From Lentisphaeria bacterium UBA1791 (GTDB taxonomy: Bacteria; Verrucomicrobiota; Lentisphaeria; Victivallales; Victivallaceae), in NCBI GenBank assembly GCA_002314455.1, contig DCFZ01000009.1, positions 2,803 through 11,524 of the forward strand: a DNA stretch of 8,722 nt. The letters are read 5' to 3'. Positions 5,191 through 8,722 of the stretch are shown piece by piece. Position 1 is the first letter of the stretch. Each line of letters opens with the position of its first letter. A program made the position numbers and the translations under genes. The notes under the pieces were generated by a model that did no database searches, was not told the DNA's origin, and saw only the letters and a list, made by a program, of their open reading frames with translations.

Positions 5191-7032
5191 TCACTCTTTT
5201 TCCGCCAGGATCGCCCAGCGGTCGACGGAACTTTCCAATTCCGCCTTAAGTTGAGCAAGTTCCGCTTCCAGTTGAGTTTGTTCCTTGCCGTAGCGGGCGA
5301 AAAAGTCGGGCAGCGAAAAGCGGTTTTCCAGTTCAGCGATGGCGCTTTCGATTTCCGGAATCCTTTGCTCGAGTTCGGCAAGTTCGCGGTTTTCCTTGAA
5401 CGTGCGCTTGTTGGCGTTGCTTTTTTTGCGCGGGGCTTCGACTTTTTTGACTTCCGCGGGCGCTTCGACCTGGACGGCGCGCCGGCGTTTGGCGCAGTAG
5501 TCGTCGTAATCGCCCAGCGTGTAAAGCGTTTCGCCGTCGCTGATGCCGAGAATGGCGTCGCAGAAACGGTTGAGGAAATAGCGGTCGTGGCTGACGATGA
5601 TGACAGTGCCGGCAAAGGCGGCGAGCGCCTCTTCGAGCATGCGCAGCGACGAGAGATCGAGGTCGTTGGTCGGTTCGTCGATGACGAGGACGTTGCCGCC
5701 GTATTTGAACTGCTTGGCGAGGATCAGCCGGGCGCGTTCGCCGCCGGAAAGGTAGCGGATCTGCGTGTTGATCCTTTCATCCTCAAAGAGATAGCGGCGC
5801 AGATAACTGCGCACGGAAATTTTGTCGCCGTTGAGTTCGACGTGATCGACGCCGGAAGCGATCTCGTCGTAGACGCTCTTGTTGACGTCGAGCTTTTCGC
5901 GGTACTGGTCGATGTGGTTGAAACGGACGGCTTCGGCGCACTTGACGCTGCCGGCAGAGGGCGCGCGTTCGCCCGTGATGATCGTAAGCAGCGTGCTTTT
6001 GCCGCACCCGTTGGGGCCGACGATGCCGAGTTTGGTGCCGGGGGCGATCTCAAGATCCAGATGGCGAAACAAGGTGCGGTCGCCGTAAGTAAAACTTAAG
6101 TCCTTGAGCTCGATGCACTTGTCGCCGAGCCGGTCGGGGTACGGGATCACGGGATCGATGTCGGCGACGCGCACGGGGGCGCTTTGCGCGGCGATCTCGT
6201 TGAAGCGGTTGAGCCTGCCCTGATTGCGTTTCAGCCGCGCCTTGGGCGAACGGCGCACCCAGTCGATCTCGGAGCGGAGGAACTTCTGCCGTTTTTCCTC
6301 GGCGGTGTTTTCCTGAAAGATGCGCTCTTCCTTGGCGGCGAGGAAGTCGGCGTAACCGCCCTCGCTCGAGAAAAATTTGCCGCGGTCGAGTTCGACGACG
6401 CGCGTCGCAATGCGGTCGAGAAAGTAGCGGTCGTGCGTGACAAAGAGCGCCGCGCCGCGATAACGCGCGAGAAATTCCTCGATCCACTCGATCGCCTCAA
6501 TGTCGAGGTGGTTGGTCGGTTCGTCGAGCAGCAATAGATCGGGTTCGGCGACGATCGCCGCGCCGAGCGCGACGCGCCGCTTCTCGCCGCCGGAAAGCGT
6601 GCCGATGGTGCGGTCGAAATCAGGCAGATGCAACGCGCGCGCCGTCTGATCGATGCGCGGCGCCAGATGCCAGGCGTCGTGGCGGTTGAGTTCGTTTTCG
6701 ATTTCCGCCGTCGGGTGCGCTTCATACTGCGCGAGCAAGTCGCGGAAAAATTGCGTGCCGTCTGCCAATACTTCGCCGACGGTTTTTTCCGGCGGCAAAA
6801 GGAAATCCTGCGTCAACGTGCCGATGCGCAATGCGCGTTTCCGGTCAATCCTGCAGTGGACCGGCACCGTTTCGCCGAGAATGATCGACAGCAACGTGCT
6901 TTTGCCGCAACCGTTGCGGCCGACGAGGGCGACGCGTTCGTTGTCGTGAAGCGCCAGTTCCGCGTGGTCAAAGAGGATCTGCGTACCGATCGCGTAGTTG
7001 AGGTCGGCGACCTGCCAGAGGACGTCCGCCAT
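5191..7032 (-). CDS. uup: Uup-type ABC-F ATPase (ribosome-associated)
   Basis: Protein of 613 aa with two ABC ATPase domains and no membrane segment, as in ABC-F translation factors. Domain 1 has Walker A GRNGCGKST (38-46), signature LSGGE (146-150) and Walker B LLLLDEPTNHLD (166-177, catalytic E171). The inter-domain linker (about 235-280) is charged and helical, with EIDWVRRSPKARLKRNQGR, the ABC-F segment that reaches tRNA on the ribosome. Domain 2 has GPNGCGKST (339-347), LSGGE (428-432) and VLVIDEPTNDLD (448-459, E453). A C-terminal coiled coil (about 540-613, ending DRWAILAEKE) follows the Uup pattern, which separates it from EttA. Both ATP sites look intact. Uup-like proteins help ribosomes past stalls; the exact role here is inferred. 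ATG 7032 overlaps the hisF stop by one base (TAATG) and has GAGG 8 nt upstream, indicating coupled translation in the his operon. Confidence 0.93.
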   Translation of the reverse strand: MADVLWQVADLNYAIGTQILFDHAELALHDNERVALVGRNGCGKSTLLSIILGETVPVHCRIDRKRALRIGTLTQDFLLPPEKTVGEVLADGTQFFRDLLAQYEAHPTAEIENELNRHDAWHLAPRIDQTARALHLPDFDRTIGTLSGGEKRRVALGAAIVAEPDLLLLDEPTNHLDIEAIEWIEEFLARYRGAALFVTHDRYFLDRIATRVVELDRGKFFSSEGGYADFLAAKEERIFQENTAEEKRQKFLRSEIDWVRRSPKARLKRNQGRLNRFNEIAAQSAPVRVADIDPVIPYPDRLGDKCIELKDLSFTYGDRTLFRHLDLEIAPGTKLGIVGPNGCGKSTLLTIITGERAPSAGSVKCAEAVRFNHIDQYREKLDVNKSVYDEIASGVDHVELNGDKISVRSYLRRYLFEDERINTQIRYLSGGERARLILAKQFKYGGNVLVIDEPTNDLDLSSLRMLEEALAAFAGTVIIVSHDRYFLNRFCDAILGISDGETLYTLGDYDDYCAKRRRAVQVEAPAEVKKVEAPRKKSNANKRTFKENRELAELEQRIPEIESAIAELENRFSLPDFFARYGKEQTQLEAELAQLKAELESSVDRWAILAEKE

Positions 7033-7799
7033 TACGCCATCCTCACGGGGATGCCGCACGCGGCAAGTTGCACTTTGATTTCAGCGCAAGTGAAACGATT
7101 GGTGTGCACCATCGAGGCGACGAGCGCGGCGCTCGCCTTGCCGGTCGTCAGCACGTCGGCGAGGTGGCTGACTTCGCCCGCGCCGCCGGAAGCGATGACG
7201 GGCACCGAAACATTTTGCGCGATCAAACGCGTGATGGTCATTTCATAGCCCGCACAGACGCCGTCTGTGTCGATCGCGTTGAGACAGATTTCGCCGGCGC
7301 CGAGTTCGACCGCCTGACGCGCCCACTCGAGCGCGTCGAGATTTTCGGGGTGACGGCCGCCACAGGTGACGACCTGATATTGACTCGGGAAATCGGGATT
7401 TTTCCGCACGTCCATGCCGAGGACGACGCACTGCCTGCCGAAAGCCCGCGCACCTTCGGCGAGGACTTCGGGACGGCGCACGGCGAGGCTGTTGAGCGAA
7501 ACCTTGTCCGCCCCCGCAAGGAGCGCGGCGCGCATATCTTCGACACTTCGGATCCCGCCGCCGACGGTAAAGGGGATGAAAATATTTTCCGCCGCGCGGC
7601 GTACCATTTCGAGGTCGATCGGACGGTTTTCCGCCGATGCGGTGATGTCGTAAAAGACCAGTTCATCCGCGCCCGAAAGCGAATAGTTTTTTGCCATTTC
7701 AACCGGGTCGCCGAGGTCGATGTTGTCGCGGAAACGGACTCCTTTGGTGACCTTTTTGTTGCGGACGTCGAGGCAGACGATCAGTCGTTTCAACAGCAT
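7032..7799 (-). CDS. hisF: imidazole glycerol phosphate synthase subunit HisF (cyclase)
   Basis: TIM-barrel protein of 255 aa, full length. HisF uses ammonia from HisH to convert PRFAR into imidazole glycerol phosphate and AICAR, joining histidine and purine synthesis in the cytoplasm. The two catalytic aspartates sit in their usual places, D11 in CLDV and D130 in GMDV. The phosphate-binding motifs FTVGGGI (77-83) and IASGGAG (202-208) are intact, as are DELVFYDITAS (45-55), GADKVSLN (96-103) and the conserved acidic segment IDTDG (176-180). The start ATG lies within the end of hisH (10-nt overlap, 7790-7799) and has an excellent Shine-Dalgarno GGGAGG (complement of 7807-7812, 7-nt spacing). 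Equal production of the two subunits fits their one-to-one complex. No other histidine genes are in the window. Confidence 0.97.
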   Translation of the reverse strand: MLLKRLIVCLDVRNKKVTKGVRFRDNIDLGDPVEMAKNYSLSGADELVFYDITASAENRPIDLEMVRRAAENIFIPFTVGGGIRSVEDMRAALLAGADKVSLNSLAVRRPEVLAEGARAFGRQCVVLGMDVRKNPDFPSQYQVVTCGGRHPENLDALEWARQAVELGAGEICLNAIDTDGVCAGYEMTITRLIAQNVSVPVIASGGAGEVSHLADVLTTGKASAALVASMVHTNRFTCAEIKVQLAACGIPVRMA

Positions 7800-8419
7800 G
7801 AGGAAACCTCCCAGTCGAGGAAGTTTTTCAGAAGCTTCATACCGAAAACGCCGCTGCGCTCCGGGTGGAACTGCGTCGCGAAAAAGTTGCGTTTGGCGAG
7901 CACCGAGGCGAATTGCTTGCCGGCGTACTCGGTGCTCCCGACGACGTCGGAAGCGTTGGAAGCGTCGGCGAAATAAGAGTGGACAAAATAAAACGCCGTG
8001 CCCGACGGAATGCCGCGCCAGAGCGGGTGTTTCGCATCGTGCTCGACCGTGTTCCACCCCATGTGCGGCACCTTGACTTCGGGATCGGCAAAGGAAAATT
8101 TCCGGACGACGCCCGGGATCACGCCGAGCGAAGCGACAAAGCCGTCTTCTTCGCTGGAATCAAGAAGCATCTGCATACCGAGACAAACGCAGAGCACCGG
8201 TTTGCCCGCTTCAAACGCGTCGGCGAGCAGCCGGTCGAAGTGACGCGCTTTGACGCCCGCCATCCCGCTTGCCGCCGAACCGACACCGGGAAACACGATG
8301 CGGTCGGCGTTCGCCGCGCTCGTCGCGTCGGCGGCGAGAAACGCATCGGCGCCAAGGTGGCTCAACGCCAACTGCACGCTCGTCAAATTGCCCGCGCCGT
8401 AATCGAGAATGGCGATCAT
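7790..8419 (-). CDS. hisH: imidazole glycerol phosphate synthase subunit HisH (glutaminase)
   Basis: Class I glutamine amidotransferase of 209 aa, the normal HisH length. It hydrolyses glutamine and channels ammonia to HisF. Visible landmarks are the opening MIAILDYGAGN, the oxyanion strand FPGVG (43-47), the nucleophile C79 in CVCLGMQ, VPHMGWN (117-123), and the H185/E187 dyad in QFHPERSG. All three catalytic residues are present. ATG 8419 is chosen because the protein begins exactly there and GAGG (complement of 8427-8430) lies 7 nt upstream; a TTG at 8434 would add five residues overlapping the Shine-Dalgarno sequence. First gene of a four-gene operon and overlaps hisF by 10 nt. The cysteines ending the protein (SSCC) fall largely within the overlap and are probably incidental. 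Confidence 0.97.
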   Translation of the reverse strand: MIAILDYGAGNLTSVQLALSHLGADAFLAADATSAANADRIVFPGVGSAASGMAGVKARHFDRLLADAFEAGKPVLCVCLGMQMLLDSSEEDGFVASLGVIPGVVRKFSFADPEVKVPHMGWNTVEHDAKHPLWRGIPSGTAFYFVHSYFADASNASDVVGSTEYAGKQFASVLAKRNFFATQFHPERSGVFGMKLLKNFLDWEVSSCC

Positions 8420-8457
8420 CTTTTTGCCTCGCAAGATAGTCTGTCGTATACCTTTAT

Positions 8458-8486
8458 AAAATAGCGCAAAAACCCCTTTTTTTCAA
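8458..8486 (-). promoter_or_regulatory. sigma70-like promoter of the hisH-hisF-uup operon
   Basis: On the - strand a -35 box TTGAAA (8486-8481) and a -10 box TATTTT (8463-8458) are separated by 17 nt. The predicted start near 8451 gives a leader of about 32 nt before ATG 8419, with the Shine-Dalgarno sequence inside it. That leader is too short for a classical histidine attenuator, and no run of His codons is seen. Confidence 0.5.
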
Positions 8487-8655
8487 GAAAGAAAAGCTAC
8501 TTTTCAGGGGGGATAGGCTGACGGGTGTCTCGCGGCGTTGATCGCGAAATGGGCGAAAGGCGACAAATGACATATGTTGATGTGTGGGCGGCGTGAACGC
8601 CCGTCTTTCTCACAAACATGGCGGAGAGAGCGTCAGCGCGAAAAGTAAAAACGGG

Positions 8656-8695
8656 GCTGTTGCAAAACCTTCACCGGTAAGCAACAGCTTTTTTT
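8656..8695 (+). terminator. Rho-independent terminator-like hairpin
   Basis: GCTGTTGC (8656-8663) and GCAACAGC (8681-8688) pair perfectly over 8 bp around a 17-nt loop, which can form a short inner ACC/GGT stem. Seven T's (8689-8695) follow at once. The orientation terminates + strand transcription, yet no + strand gene lies upstream. Read on the - strand, the stem is followed by CCCGTTTTTACTTTT, so it may also stop transcription entering from the right before the his promoter. Confidence 0.65.
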
Positions 8696-8722
8696 GTCAT
8701 CATCTGATCTCGTAGCGTGGTG

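Larger units (their letters stand above)
8420..8722. other. right-edge intergenic region, promoter plus unexplained structured stretch
   Basis: Apart from the hisH promoter (8458-8486) and the hairpin at 8656-8695, I see no convincing gene in these 303 nt. Several short inverted repeats occur: TCGCG/CGCGA around 8530-8547 and GGGCG/CGCCC around 8586-8602. A 15-codon reading frame at 8549-8596 has no strong support. The stretch 8500-8655 could belong to a small RNA or to a leader or trailer of a gene right of the window, but nothing identifies a known RNA family. Confidence 0.4.

Noticed and set aside
5154..5615. Upstream extension of the NTF2-like gene into the uup region
   Set aside because: The added part is Ser/Thr/Arg-rich out-of-frame translation of uup. 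The signal peptide begins at 5153.
5068..6099. Long + strand open frame (343 codons) opposite uup
   Set aside because: It is antisense to a well-supported ABC-F gene, has low-complexity Val/Asp/Phe/Ala-rich composition and no family motif. GC-rich codon use leaves the opposite strand open.
7068..7976. Long + strand open frame opposite hisF and hisH
   Set aside because: Antisense to both his genes, with no independent evidence.
8549..8596. 15-codon reading frame on the + strand
   Set aside because: Too short, no recognisable motif, and the nearby purine-rich stretch is poorly placed to serve its start.

Overview
The window is an ordinary-looking stretch of GC-rich bacterial chromosome. It holds ten protein-coding genes, packed tightly in four blocks with short or overlapping junctions. 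I see no rRNA, tRNA, CRISPR array, insertion sequence or phage gene. The Lnb_N-type lipoprotein-modifying candidate and the exported small protein suggest a diderm (Gram-negative-type) bacterium. The COG1313-type radical SAM enzyme is common in anaerobes. The style recalls PVC-group (Lentisphaerota-like) genomes, but that is an impression, not something the sequence proves.

Layout. Positions 1-139 have no convincing gene. A + strand operon, prmC - yraN - comF (175-2125), is joined by two 4-nt ATGA overlaps; a sigma70-like promoter lies directly on the prmC start codon. The convergent spacer 2126-2291 carries a four-copy 9-bp tandem repeat. A - strand pair follows: a small zinc-ribbon protein (3424 to 3200) overlaps by 4 nt a COG1313/PflX-like radical SAM protein (3203 to 2292). 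A divergent promoter region (3425-3526) contains a perfect 8-bp inverted repeat. It also drives, on the + strand, a three-TM membrane protein with an Lnb_N (former DUF4105) domain (3527-4561).

The right half is a - strand operon read from 8419 to 4593: hisH - hisF (10-nt overlap) - uup-type ABC-F ATPase (TAATG, 1-nt overlap) - exported NTF2-like small protein (37-nt gap). A sigma70-like promoter precedes hisH. The last 300 nt (8420-8722) have no gene but end in a strong hairpin followed by seven T's.

Functionally, PrmC (release factor methylation) and Uup (ribosome-associated ABC-F ATPase) act in translation. YraN and ComF are conserved nucleic-acid-related proteins of uncertain role. HisH and HisF form imidazole glycerol phosphate synthase, linking histidine and purine synthesis. 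The radical SAM/zinc-ribbon pair and the Lnb_N protein are the least understood parts. I did not find a clearly new multi-gene system; the findings below are modest leads.
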